Below are positions 1 through 8,087 of a DNA stretch of 64,000 bases, one piece after another. The stretch comes from Ovoidimarina sp039190895 (GTDB taxonomy: Bacteria; Pseudomonadota; Alphaproteobacteria; Rhodobacterales; Rhodobacteraceae): positions 66,538 to 130,537 of the forward strand of contig JBCCXY010000001.1 in NCBI GenBank assembly GCA_039190895.1. The letters are read 5' to 3'. Both the position numbers and the translations under genes were made by a program. A model generated the notes under the pieces. The model was not told the origin of the DNA. It saw only the letters and a list, made by a program, of their open reading frames with translations, and made no database searches. How positions within the stretch are numbered: the first letter of the stretch is position 1; the number at the start of each line of letters is the position of its first letter.

Positions 1-2
1 CA

Positions 3-710
3 TGGCGCAGCCATCTGCAAGCAACGCGCCAGAATATCGAGGCAAGCATTGATCTCTGCCGCCAGCACAACACTGTGGTCGTCGTGGGCTCAGGCACCCT
101 GCTCGATATTCCCATCGACGCGCTGCGCCGCGCGTTCGGCAAGGTCGTCCTGCTGGACATCATCCAATCCCGCGCCACGCGGCGCATTTGCAAGCAATGG
201 TCAAACGTCGAACTTCTTACCCTCGACGCAACCGGGGTCGCCCAACCGGTTTACGCCGCAGCCCGGCAGAATGACGTCACCATCCTCCCGAAAAGCACGC
301 CCCCTACCCTGAAAGGCCAACCCGTCGATCTAATCATCTCTGCAAACCTGCTCTCCCAACTCAGCGTCATCCCGCGCAGTTTCCTGCAAGGGCACTGCCC
401 GCAGATTGCCCCAGCCCGCTTAAGCGCCTTCTCTCGCGATCTCGTCGAGGCTCACCTGCACTGGCTGACGCAATCCGCAACGCATGTCTGCCTGATCTCC
501 GACGTCGTCCGGATCGAAGAGGCAAACGGTGCGGCAATCCAAACGAACATCGTGGAAAACGTCGATCTCCCGGCGCCGGACGAAGTCTGGGATTGGCACA
601 TCGCCCCCAAAGGCAGCGTTTACAGGGACAGAGGGGTCACCCACCGTGTCCACGCCTACCGCGACTTTCGGCCCCAAGGCCTGCCGTCCGCTACTGATCC
701 TGCCGCATAA
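3..710 (+). CDS. Partial protein with Rossmann-like motif, unknown function
   Basis: The reading frame is open from the window edge, so the true start lies upstream; the visible part is 235 residues. A hydrophobic strand followed by VVGSGTLLDIP and then VVLLDI looks like the nucleotide-binding start of a class I methyltransferase or other Rossmann fold. No further catalytic motif is recognised. The 3' end overlaps by 20 bases, tail to tail, the end of the minus-strand gene at 691-2271. The methyltransferase reading is only a suggestion. Confidence 0.6.
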   Translation, partial: WRSHLQATRQNIEASIDLCRQHNTVVVVGSGTLLDIPIDALRRAFGKVVLLDIIQSRATRRICKQWSNVELLTLDATGVAQPVYAAARQNDVTILPKSTPPTLKGQPVDLIISANLLSQLSVIPRSFLQGHCPQIAPARLSAFSRDLVEAHLHWLTQSATHVCLISDVVRIEEANGAAIQTNIVENVDLPAPDEVWDWHIAPKGSVYRDRGVTHRVHAYRDFRPQGLPSATDPAA

Positions 711-2271
711 GTGCGCGCCACCGACCTTCGCGCCGGATTTCCTTCGCCTTCGCCAGAAGATCCACCGGGGCATACCTCAGATCCGAAAGCCGCGCATTCT
801 GGACGTCCGGGCACGTGTTCGCATCCGCATCGCGAAGCGTCTTGGCAATACCCATCATCGCCGGATGATCCTCGTTCTCGCAGATATGCTCGACGTTTTC
901 CGCGATCTGGCACACTCCGTCAGAAAGCCGCGCCAGGCGGAGCGCCACGCATTCCGCCTCTTCGCGCCCCGCGTCGCCGTTGTCGGTTTTCTCCAAAGCT
1001 TCGCGCAGCAGAAAATGGCTCTGCGACAGCGCATAGATGTTGTTACCCTGCGCCGCTGTGGCCGTTTCAAGAAGCTCCGTTGCGTAGCGGAAATCGACCT
1101 CATCCCGCCTCAACTCACCAACCGATGCATAAACCCACGCGTCAGAGCTGTGCCAACCAAGTTCCAAAAGATCGTGAAACGCTGGGGCAATCTCGTCGGT
1201 CGCCCCACTCTCAAAGTTCAGCCGCATAAGGGCTTCCAGAAGTCTCGGATTGTACGGGTCATCCAACAGCCACGCGTCGATGGCCAGCAAGACATGACCT
1301 TGCATCCTTCCCTTGAACTCCGGATCTTCGAGGATCGAGCCAAGCCGTGCCGCGTAGCGCGCGAAGTCGTGGGGATCGCCCTTTTGGGCGAGGGCACTTA
1401 GAAACCAATCCTCCAACTGACCCGCGTCATCCGCGGTCAGATCATCCGGCCAGACACTGATGCTGCCATCCGGATTCGCGGGTTTCGTGGGATACAACGC
1501 CTCGTCGAGCCGCGCGTAATCAAACCGCTCATCCGGCGGCAGCGACCGCAGATAAGCGGCGACCTCAAGCTTCAGATCCCTGGCAATGCTGTGACGATAC
1601 GCAACGTCAATCATGCATTCGTCGACGCCGTACCCCTCGGCCAACTCAGCATAGTTGAGACAGATGCCGATAAGCTCACGCTCTTTGTGAGTCACAGAAA
1701 AGCCGGACGATGCGTGCATGATCGACAAGATGCTCTCGCGCGTAGGGGCGAGGGCCAGAAGCCGACGGGCGTGGATGCCGAAGAAGGCACCCCGCTCTTC
1801 CCACTTCAGCGTGTGCATCCACGCATCAATCGCGCTGACGTTCTTGTTGTCGACCCCATACGCATCCCCCGCCAATTCCAGCGCGCGCGCCCTCGCGGCT
1901 TTAATCCCCTCGATGTTCGGATGGTTGCCCATGGTCACGCCCGAGTCGGACAATCCGGCCGCGTAGGCTGCGTGAATCTCCGCCCACGCATTGGCCGTCA
2001 GCGCATGGGACGAGCGTGGGAATGCCGCCAACCACGCATCAAGGGTCTCAAGCCGCTGCGGGTGCGTTGTCCGGTACAAGGATGACGAGATCGCGCGATA
2101 GGCCGCGATGCCCTCGGCGGAGGACAGCAACTCCTGCGCCCGTGTCTCAAGCGCCTCATAGTCGCCGGCGTCCAGGTGGCCACGAAACTCCTCCAACACT
2201 TCGCCCTGATTAGCTGAAACCCCAAGCGGGATGAGGACGCAGAGAAGCGCAGTGGCCAGTGTCTTAATCAT
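691..2271 (-). CDS. Secreted protein of unknown function (possibly DUF4034-like)
   Basis: 526 residues starting with a clear Sec signal peptide (MIKTLATALLCVLIPLGVSA, cleavage before NQ). The rest is a soluble, mostly helical protein with TPR-like spacing, motifs such as LDAWLAAFP and WMHTLKWEERG, and paired cysteines near the C-terminus. It resembles what I remember of DUF4034 proteins, but this is weak. The start overlaps by 8 bases the end of the broken paralogue upstream (2264-3832), implying translational coupling. Both are therefore likely periplasmic products of one tandem duplication. No enzymatic motif is visible. Confidence 0.75.
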   Translation of the reverse strand: MIKTLATALLCVLIPLGVSANQGEVLEEFRGHLDAGDYEALETRAQELLSSAEGIAAYRAISSSLYRTTHPQRLETLDAWLAAFPRSSHALTANAWAEIHAAYAAGLSDSGVTMGNHPNIEGIKAARARALELAGDAYGVDNKNVSAIDAWMHTLKWEERGAFFGIHARRLLALAPTRESILSIMHASSGFSVTHKERELIGICLNYAELAEGYGVDECMIDVAYRHSIARDLKLEVAAYLRSLPPDERFDYARLDEALYPTKPANPDGSISVWPDDLTADDAGQLEDWFLSALAQKGDPHDFARYAARLGSILEDPEFKGRMQGHVLLAIDAWLLDDPYNPRLLEALMRLNFESGATDEIAPAFHDLLELGWHSSDAWVYASVGELRRDEVDFRYATELLETATAAQGNNIYALSQSHFLLREALEKTDNGDAGREEAECVALRLARLSDGVCQIAENVEHICENEDHPAMMGIAKTLRDADANTCPDVQNARLSDLRYAPVDLLAKAKEIRREGRWRALMRQDQ

Positions 2272-3157
2272 CGATCAGCTCCTCAAAAATATCCGCAGGG
2301 ATGTCTCGGGGTGAATACCGCAAGGTCGAGACCGCAGCAGGCGGCGCATAGCGACAGTTCTTCGCTTTGGGCCAGAGCCGCCGGATTTCATTCCGTTCCG
2401 CGTCGAAGTAACCCCCGACCTTGCAAATTCCCGAGACATCCGCAGGACAGCTCGCCTCAAACAAACGGGACGCTCGTACGAGCTTGCAAAGCAGCTCATC
2501 CCTCAACTCTTCGGGATCCCCATCAAGATCGGAGTACCGTTCATGCGCCGTCAGCGCCGACCGATACAACCAATGATAATGGCCCATCGCCTCGCCAAGA
2601 TGAGTGCTCTGGTGATTGCCGTAGTAGATCGCGTTCGCGTAGAAATCGCTCTGCGCGTCCAGAGCATAGGGGTTGGAAACCGCTTGAACGAGGTACGCGC
2701 TGAACCTCCAGAAAAACCCGCTGTACTGGCTGAGGTCATGCATCTCATGCCACGACCGAGCGATGTCCTGCGCTGAATACGAGTCTCCGACGGCGCGTGA
2801 ATTTTCCCCGAGTTGCTTCAGCAACTCGTCCGCAAGCCAATAGTCCTGCGGATGAAGCAGATGCCGTTCGTAGAAATGAGCAAGCGTCTCGGCCTTGGCG
2901 TCTGCGCCGTAGAACGGTCGGTCGTATCGTTGTGTGATGGTCTCAATCGTCCTCAGATGCTCCTTGAGTGACAGCCGCCCTCCCAGGTTCTCGCGCTGAA
3001 TGCGAATAAGCTCTTGCTCCGCGTCCGGTTTGTTTCGCCATTCGTCGAGGTATACCTGCCGCCGAACCCAATCGAGGCTGGGGTCAGACTCCTGCTCAAG
3101 AAGCTCAACCGCCCTCTCGCGCGGGGCGCCCTCCATGTTGTTCAGAAAGACAAACAT
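2264..3157 (-). CDS. C-terminal piece of interrupted paralogue
   Basis: A 297-residue open frame from an ATG at 3157. It lacks a signal peptide and has no evident Shine-Dalgarno site. It is the in-frame continuation of the fragment at 3209-3832 after a TGA codon. The C-terminal pattern of cysteines (AS-C, GI-C, KN-C) parallels the end of the neighbouring 526-residue paralogue. If translated alone it would probably be a misplaced cytoplasmic fragment. Confidence 0.45.
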   Translation of the reverse strand: MFVFLNNMEGAPRERAVELLEQESDPSLDWVRRQVYLDEWRNKPDAEQELIRIQRENLGGRLSLKEHLRTIETITQRYDRPFYGADAKAETLAHFYERHLLHPQDYWLADELLKQLGENSRAVGDSYSAQDIARSWHEMHDLSQYSGFFWRFSAYLVQAVSNPYALDAQSDFYANAIYYGNHQSTHLGEAMGHYHWLYRSALTAHERYSDLDGDPEELRDELLCKLVRASRLFEASCPADVSGICKVGGYFDAERNEIRRLWPKAKNCRYAPPAAVSTLRYSPRDIPADIFEELIDD

Positions 3158-3208
3158 AATGAAGCACTTGTCGACCGTATACCCGGCAACACGCGGCGCG
3201 TACGTCTC

Positions 3209-3832
3209 TCATACGGTTCGGCTTCGTTGGGCAGGATGCCCCCACCGCATCGCATAGGTGTTCAGGGCCCTCGTCAGGGAAAAGACGTCAGGCGCCTCTT
3301 CAAACAAACGATCCAGAATTGGATCGGCTCCGAAGACCTGCCCACTTGTTTGCGCGACAAGCAACGCGGCATCGAGGGCGGGCGGAAAATCAGGATCAGC
3401 CTTGTGGGCGCGGCGCAGGGCTATGGTTGCCTTCTCAACCTCCCGCCGAAATCCGCGCCGCCCTTCTTCCGAAACAAGACTTTGCACTTCCCGATCGCGG
3501 TAAAGAAAAGACCGCCCATGATGGACCCACGCCATCGCGGTGTTGGCGTAAAGCGACTCCGGCTGCGCCAACCACCAATCCTCGGCGTACCGCACACGAT
3601 CCCGCTGAGGGCTTTGAAACAGTTCACCGTAAATGTGGCGAAGCGTGCTGTAATCCCGCGTCCTCCGCGCCTCTGCATGCAAGTTCGAGAACGTGGTTTC
3701 GAGGCCGCGGTGATCACCAGAGCCAAGCTGGCGAAGCACCGACGCCAGCGGTTCTTCAAATCTCGGTCCAGCCAGACTGGCTGATGCAAAAAGGCAAAAC
3801 CCCAAAAGAACGGCCAGAAGTCGATGCAACAT
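3209..3832 (-). CDS. N-terminal piece of interrupted secreted paralogue
   Basis: The start at 3832 is chosen because GGGAG precedes this ATG by 7 bases and the protein then opens with a signal peptide (MLHRLLAVLLGFCLFASASL, cleavage near LAG). An upstream ATG at 3865 would add 11 residues before it. The piece ends after 207 residues at TGA 3209-3211. It contains the mature N-terminal half only (WWLAQPESLYANTAMAWVHH region) and could be exported as a truncated protein. Function unknown. Confidence 0.45.
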   Translation of the reverse strand: MLHRLLAVLLGFCLFASASLAGPRFEEPLASVLRQLGSGDHRGLETTFSNLHAEARRTRDYSTLRHIYGELFQSPQRDRVRYAEDWWLAQPESLYANTAMAWVHHGRSFLYRDREVQSLVSEEGRRGFRREVEKATIALRRAHKADPDFPPALDAALLVAQTSGQVFGADPILDRLFEEAPDVFSLTRALNTYAMRWGHPAQRSRTV

Positions 3833-3955
3833 CGGTCTCCCTGAATATCCATCCTCGGCCCGCAAGACCGCCCGACAAGATCAATCGAAATCACCGGAAC
3901 AGCTCTCATCAAATCGCGTCAAAAATTGGACGCGGCCCAAGTGAGGCGTTGCGGG

Positions 3956-4804
3956 TCAGGATCCTTGGGGCTCATAAACCTCGGCGCAGAGGGGGATGTC
4001 GGGGTCAAGCGACGGTATCGCCGACAACAGCGAGCGCGTGTAGGCGTGACCTGGGTTCGCAAACAGGTCGCGGGTCGGGGCCTCTTCCATGAAGCGGCCA
4101 TGGTACATCACCGCAACGTGGTCGCAGACATGGGCAACCACCGAAAGGTCATGGCTAATGAATAGAATCGTTAGATCAAGTTCGTCTTGCAGGCTTTTGA
4201 GAAGGTTCAGGATATCCGCCTGGATTGACACATCCAGCGCGGCGACCGCCTCATCGGCCACGACGAATTTCGGCCCACAGGCCAGCGCACGCGCGATAGA
4301 AATACGCTGGCGCTGCCCCCCGGAAAACGCGTGCGGAAAGCGCCGCAGGTGCTCCAGGTTCAGGCGGCAGCGGGCGGCGATGTCGCGCACGCGCTCATCC
4401 GTTTCAGCCCGGCTTTTGGTGAGGCCCATGACCTCCAGCGGTTCGGCGATGATGTCGCGAACCGTCATGCGGGGGCTGAGCGCCGCGTACGGATCCTGAA
4501 AGATCATCTGCGCCCGCGCACGGTAATCCTTCAACTCCGCCCCGCTCAGCGAACCGACATCATAACTCGCCTCGCCATCGTCATAGCGGATCGCCCCGCT
4601 CGTGATCGGCGCAGCGCGCAGGATCGCGCGACCAAGCGTCGTCTTGCCCGAGCCGCTTTCGCCCACGAGCCCGAAGAAAGACCCCTTCGGAATGCTGAGG
4701 CTCACGTGGTCCACGGCCTTCACGACCGGCGGCTCCCCGAACAGGCGGCGACCCAACGCGAAGTGGATCGAAAGGTCATCGATTTCAATCATCGGCCGCG
4801 TCAT
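3956..4804 (-). CDS. Peptide-type ABC transporter ATPase (DppF/OppF family)
   Basis: 282 residues: second nucleotide-binding subunit of an oligopeptide/nickel-type importer. Walker A GESGSGKTT is near residue 50, signature FSGGQRQRIS in the middle, then Walker B VVADEAVAALD. The usual Walker B continuation is DEPVSALD, so Pro and Ser are both replaced by Ala, although the catalytic Glu and the D-loop Asp remain. It ends with the family's helical tail (ANPGHAYTRSLLSAIP) and is somewhat short. It overlaps the preceding ATPase gene by 4 bases and closes the importer operon read from 10127. In context the cargo may be a phosphonate compound rather than a peptide. Confidence 0.9.
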   Translation of the reverse strand: MTRPMIEIDDLSIHFALGRRLFGEPPVVKAVDHVSLSIPKGSFFGLVGESGSGKTTLGRAILRAAPITSGAIRYDDGEASYDVGSLSGAELKDYRARAQMIFQDPYAALSPRMTVRDIIAEPLEVMGLTKSRAETDERVRDIAARCRLNLEHLRRFPHAFSGGQRQRISIARALACGPKFVVADEAVAALDVSIQADILNLLKSLQDELDLTILFISHDLSVVAHVCDHVAVMYHGRFMEEAPTRDLFANPGHAYTRSLLSAIPSLDPDIPLCAEVYEPQGS

Positions 4805-5796
4805 GCCGGGGCATCCTCAGGGAAGAGGGCGGCGTAATGGCCAGGCGAAACCTCGATCAGCGGCGGCCGTTCGCGCTCATAGCGGGAACCGGGCGAAAGC
4901 TCCGGATTCCGGGTGTGGAAGACACAGCCGGCGGGGCGTTCCAGAGGGCTCGGGATGTCGCCGGGGATGGGCGTCAGCGGCGCGTCGAGGTCGTCTAGCT
5001 TGGGCAGCGCGTTGATCAGACCTCGGGTATAGGCGTGGGCGGGCGTACGGATCACGTCCCGCACCGGCCCGCTTTCCATGATCCGCCCAAGATACATGAC
5101 CGCCACGCGGTCCGCGGTTTGGGCAATCACGCCAAGATCGTGGGTGATGAAAAGGATGCCCATGTGAAATTCGGCCACGAGGTCTTTCATCAGATCGATC
5201 ACCTGCGCCTGAATGGTGACGTCCAGCGCGGTGGTCGGTTCATCCGCAATGAGCAGCGCGGGCTTCGTCGATAGGGCCATGGCAATCATGGCGCGCTGAC
5301 GCATGCCGCCCGACAGCTCAAACGCATATTGGTCAAAGCGCTGCGCAGGTTCCTTGATGCCCACGCGGTCAAGCATCTCAATCGACAGCGCCTTGGCCTG
5401 CGCCTTGTTCATGTCCGAATGGAGCAGCAGTTGCTCCACCATCTGCTTGCCGATGGAGATAGCCGGGGCAAAGCTCGCCATCGGCTCCTGAAAGATCATG
5501 CTGATCGCGCCACCGCGGACGATGTTCAACTCACGCGGTGTGCGCAACGACAGGACATCAACGGGCCCGCCGTCAGTGTGCAGCGTGATCTTCGACTCTG
5601 GCGCATAGACCGCGTTGCCCGCATTCAGATGCATCAGCGACTTCGCCGTAACCGACTTTCCCGAGCCGCTTTCGCCCACAAGCCCCAGCACCTCCCCCTT
5701 GTTCAGCGAAAACGACACGTCGTCGACCGCCGTGATCAGCCCCTCGTCGGTCTTGAATTGAAGGGTCAGGTTTTCGACGTCGATCAGTGCGCTCAT
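4801..5796 (-). CDS. Peptide-type ABC transporter ATPase (DppD/OppD family)
   Basis: 331 residues: first nucleotide-binding subunit of the importer. Walker A GESGSGKSV near residue 40, signature LSGGMRQRAM, Walker B LLIADEPTTALD and switch histidine in LFITHDLGV are all intact. The C-terminal extension (GCVFHTRNPELSPGSRYERE) matches the oligopeptide-domain tail but retains only one of its usual cysteines, so an Fe-S site is not expected. The downstream ATPase overlaps it by 4 bases. The upstream permease gene is 58 bases away, a gap occupied by a GTAG hairpin repeat. Confidence 0.92.
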   Translation of the reverse strand: MSALIDVENLTLQFKTDEGLITAVDDVSFSLNKGEVLGLVGESGSGKSVTAKSLMHLNAGNAVYAPESKITLHTDGGPVDVLSLRTPRELNIVRGGAISMIFQEPMASFAPAISIGKQMVEQLLLHSDMNKAQAKALSIEMLDRVGIKEPAQRFDQYAFELSGGMRQRAMIAMALSTKPALLIADEPTTALDVTIQAQVIDLMKDLVAEFHMGILFITHDLGVIAQTADRVAVMYLGRIMESGPVRDVIRTPAHAYTRGLINALPKLDDLDAPLTPIPGDIPSPLERPAGCVFHTRNPELSPGSRYERERPPLIEVSPGHYAALFPEDAPA

Positions 5797-5813
5797 CGGC
5801 GACCCCCGGAGGC

Positions 5814-5836
5814 GGTGGGCAGATTGCCCACCCTAC
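5814..5836 (-). repeat. GTAG-type palindromic repeat (REP-like)
   Basis: On the minus strand it reads GTAG followed by stem GGTGGGC, loop AATCT and stem GCCCACC. The same element recurs at 40789-40811, 40842-40864 and 46585-46607. It lies inside the ABC operon, between permease and ATPase genes, where its hairpin could slow RNA decay. Confidence 0.75.
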
Positions 5837-5854
5837 ATGTCGCGGAACCGCGGC

Positions 5855-7018
5855 TCATTTCTTCCCCTCCGAATACGGATCTGCCGCATCGCGCAATCCG
5901 TCCCCGACAAAGACGAAGGCCATCACGAGGACGATGAAGAAGAACACCGGAATGAAATACCACTGATAGTTCAGCATCACATCCGCCGACGTCGCCTTCT
6001 GCAGCATCACTCCCAGGGACGACACGGGGTCCTTCAGACCGAGGCCGATGAACGACAAGGCCGTTTCGGACAGAACCATGTACGGGAACGAGATCACCAG
6101 ATCGACGATGATATAGCTCGTGAACGACGGCAGTAGATGGCGGCGGATCACGTGGCTGGACGACGCTCCGGACAGTTGCGCCGCAAGGACGTACTCCTGA
6201 TTGCGTTCCGTCAGAATGTGGGTCCGCACGCGGCGGGCGAGCGTGGGCCAGTTGATGAAGCCAAGCAGGATCGAGATGTAAAAGAACCGCGCCTCCGCCG
6301 ACATCTCTGCGGGCATGAACGCGGCCACCGCCATGAACAGGGGTATGGGCGGCACCGTTCGGAACGCGTCGGTGATCATCTGGATCACGCTGTCGATCCA
6401 CCCGCCGTAATAGCCGGACACCCCTCCTATGATGAGGGCCAGCACGAACGAGATCAGGACGCCGATCGTCCCCACCTGCAACGACGTCCAGACGGCATGC
6501 AATGTGCGGCTAAAGATGTCCTGCCCGTCCTCGTCGGTGCCGAATAGATGGATTTGCCCCTCCTCGACCCCGAACAAATGCCGGTCACCCGGGATGAACC
6601 CGAACAGCTTGTAATCGTCGCCCCTCGGCAGGAACGTCAGATAGTTTCGCTCGTCCTCGTTGACGGTCGTCACCCAGCGGAAGTTCGTGGCGATAGAGCG
6701 CTCCCGCTCGACCTTGTGGATGAACGGCCGGATCGAGCAGCCGTTCTTGTCGCAGAACTGCGGGATCTGCGGGGCGCCGTTGGTATAGTCCTTGTTCCGC
6801 CCCGCGACCGTCGGGTCATAGGGCGACAGGAACGGCGCGAAGAGGCCCGAGACGATCAGGACAAGCAGCACACATGCCGCGATCATCGCCGCCCGTTGCT
6901 TCTTGAACCGCGCCCAGATAAGCTGGCTTTGCGAAGCGGTGAAGTACGCCTCCTTCGCCTTCTGATCCTGCGGCGGCTGATCCGCCTGCAGCGGGGTGTC
7001 GATGTTCTCTGCTGTCAT
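5855..7018 (-). CDS. Peptide-type ABC transporter permease (DppC/OppC family)
   Basis: 387 residues, with six predicted membrane segments. The first lies near residues 45-65 after a polar N-terminus. A long periplasmic insertion of about 100 residues (including FCDKNGCSI, with two cysteines) follows. The transport domain then begins near LFGTDEDGQDIFSR and includes the coupling-helix region (QEYVLAAQLSGASSSHVIRRH). The insertion is longer than in typical DppC and more like permeases of large-ligand systems. The start overlaps the partner permease by 4 bases (ATGA). Confidence 0.92.
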   Translation of the reverse strand: MTAENIDTPLQADQPPQDQKAKEAYFTASQSQLIWARFKKQRAAMIAACVLLVLIVSGLFAPFLSPYDPTVAGRNKDYTNGAPQIPQFCDKNGCSIRPFIHKVERERSIATNFRWVTTVNEDERNYLTFLPRGDDYKLFGFIPGDRHLFGVEEGQIHLFGTDEDGQDIFSRTLHAVWTSLQVGTIGVLISFVLALIIGGVSGYYGGWIDSVIQMITDAFRTVPPIPLFMAVAAFMPAEMSAEARFFYISILLGFINWPTLARRVRTHILTERNQEYVLAAQLSGASSSHVIRRHLLPSFTSYIIVDLVISFPYMVLSETALSFIGLGLKDPVSSLGVMLQKATSADVMLNYQWYFIPVFFFIVLVMAFVFVGDGLRDAADPYSEGKK

Positions 7019-8019
7019 TGGATGATGCTCTTGCGGACGCGCGGGTCGATCACCGCCAGAAGAACGTCCGTGAAGAAGTTCAGCGCCACAATCGACGCCG
7101 TCAGAAGGAAGATGATCGCCCCCGCGAGTTGCTGGTCATTCGACCGCGCCAGCGCCTCAATCAGCAGCGCGCCCGCATCTGTCATCACCAGGATCAGCGC
7201 CACAATGGGCAGCTCATTGAAGATCCGGTTCAGGTCGAACCCCAGCGAGTTAATGATCGGCCCCAGCGCATGCCGCGCCGGATACCCCCAGAGGAGCTTG
7301 CGCCCATGCACCCCCCGCGCCGCCGCGGCGGTGACATAGAGCTTGCCGATTTCGTCCGACATCAGCGCCCGCACCGTCTGCAGGGCAAACGCCGTCGCCG
7401 ACCAGCCGAGGATAAAGATCGGCAGCCACGCATGCGAAAGCAGATCAAGAAACTTCCCCCAACTCCACGGCGCGTCGCGATATTCGTCGCTGAACAGACC
7501 CGTCAGCGTGTCCCCGAACCAGACGGTCGCAAACAACATAATGACCAGCGCGAGCAGAAAGTTCGGCATCGCCAGCCCAAGGTAGCTGACCAGCCGCAGC
7601 GAGTTGTTCAGGAACGCATTGTTCGACGCCGCCGCGATGATCCCAACCGGAACCGCGATGGTGTAGGCCAGCGCCAGCGCCGCCAGACAGATCGACAGCG
7701 ACAGCCAGAACTTGTCGCCCAACAGGTCGGCGATGTTCACCCTCAGGATACAACTATCCCCGAACTCCCCCTGAAACGCCCCGGCAATCCACTTCGCCCA
7801 GCGCTCCAGAAACGGCCGGTCGAGGCCCAGCCGTTGACGCTCTGCTTCAATATCCTGAACCGAAATTCCGGAACCTTGGGTGTTCTTGAAGGCGAGGTAC
7901 CGCTCCGCGCAATCGCCTGGCACAAGTTCCATCAGCGAAAATACGACCAGCGACACGATCACAAGTGTGAGTATGGCCATAAGGGCCCGTGTCGCCGTGA
8001 AGCGCGCAAAGTTCAGCAT
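7015..8019 (-). CDS. Peptide-type ABC transporter permease (DppB/OppB family)
   Basis: 334 residues, six membrane segments. It starts with the family's typical first helix (RALMAILTLVIVSLVVFSLM) and the ELVPGDCAE region where DppB proteins carry PGDP. Near its C-terminus it has ALLIEALARSNDQQLAGAI and the final hydrophobic helix. It pairs with the permease at 5855-7018 to form the membrane channel. A strong stem-loop (8039-8064) separates it from the binding-protein gene, as often seen where the binding protein must be made in excess. Confidence 0.92.
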   Translation of the reverse strand: MLNFARFTATRALMAILTLVIVSLVVFSLMELVPGDCAERYLAFKNTQGSGISVQDIEAERQRLGLDRPFLERWAKWIAGAFQGEFGDSCILRVNIADLLGDKFWLSLSICLAALALAYTIAVPVGIIAAASNNAFLNNSLRLVSYLGLAMPNFLLALVIMLFATVWFGDTLTGLFSDEYRDAPWSWGKFLDLLSHAWLPIFILGWSATAFALQTVRALMSDEIGKLYVTAAAARGVHGRKLLWGYPARHALGPIINSLGFDLNRIFNELPIVALILVMTDAGALLIEALARSNDQQLAGAIIFLLTASIVALNFFTDVLLAVIDPRVRKSIIQ

Positions 8020-8038
8020 CCCTTGCCCCTACCGCCGC

Positions 8039-8064
8039 GCCACGGGCAGCATCCCGCCCGTGGC
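8039..8064 (-). other. Stem-loop between binding-protein and permease genes
   Basis: Perfect 9-bp arms GCCACGGGC and GCCCGTGGC with an 8-base loop lie 24 bases after the binding-protein stop. On the minus strand no T-run follows, so this is more likely an RNA-stabilising hairpin or a leaky stop for the 5' cistron than a full terminator. Confidence 0.55.
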
Positions 8065-8087
8065 TTTTCTGTGGGAAACACCGGCGG

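Larger units (their letters stand above)
2264..3832 (-). pseudogene. Paralogue of the 691-2271 gene interrupted by an in-frame TGA (3209-3211)
   Basis: The frame from 3832 to 2264 is continuous except for one TGA at 3209-3211. Together the parts give 522 codons, against 526 in the downstream paralogue. Across the stop, TYAPRVAGYTVDKC aligns with NYAELAEGYGVDEC of the intact copy, so no bases are lost or gained. The TGA falls opposite a cysteine (LIGIC) of the intact copy, one base change from TGC or TGT. A nonsense mutation or a sequencing error is the simplest reading. Confidence 0.65.

Noticed and set aside
3158..3210. Frameshift joining the two halves of the broken paralogue
   Set aside because: Codon-by-codon reading shows both halves in the same frame; only a stop codon separates them.
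3209..3211. Selenocysteine codon at the TGA opposite a Cys
   Set aside because: Tempting because TGA replaces Cys, but the protein is not a known selenoprotein, the Cys is in no redox motif, and I could not fold a convincing SECIS element just downstream. A nonsense change is simpler.
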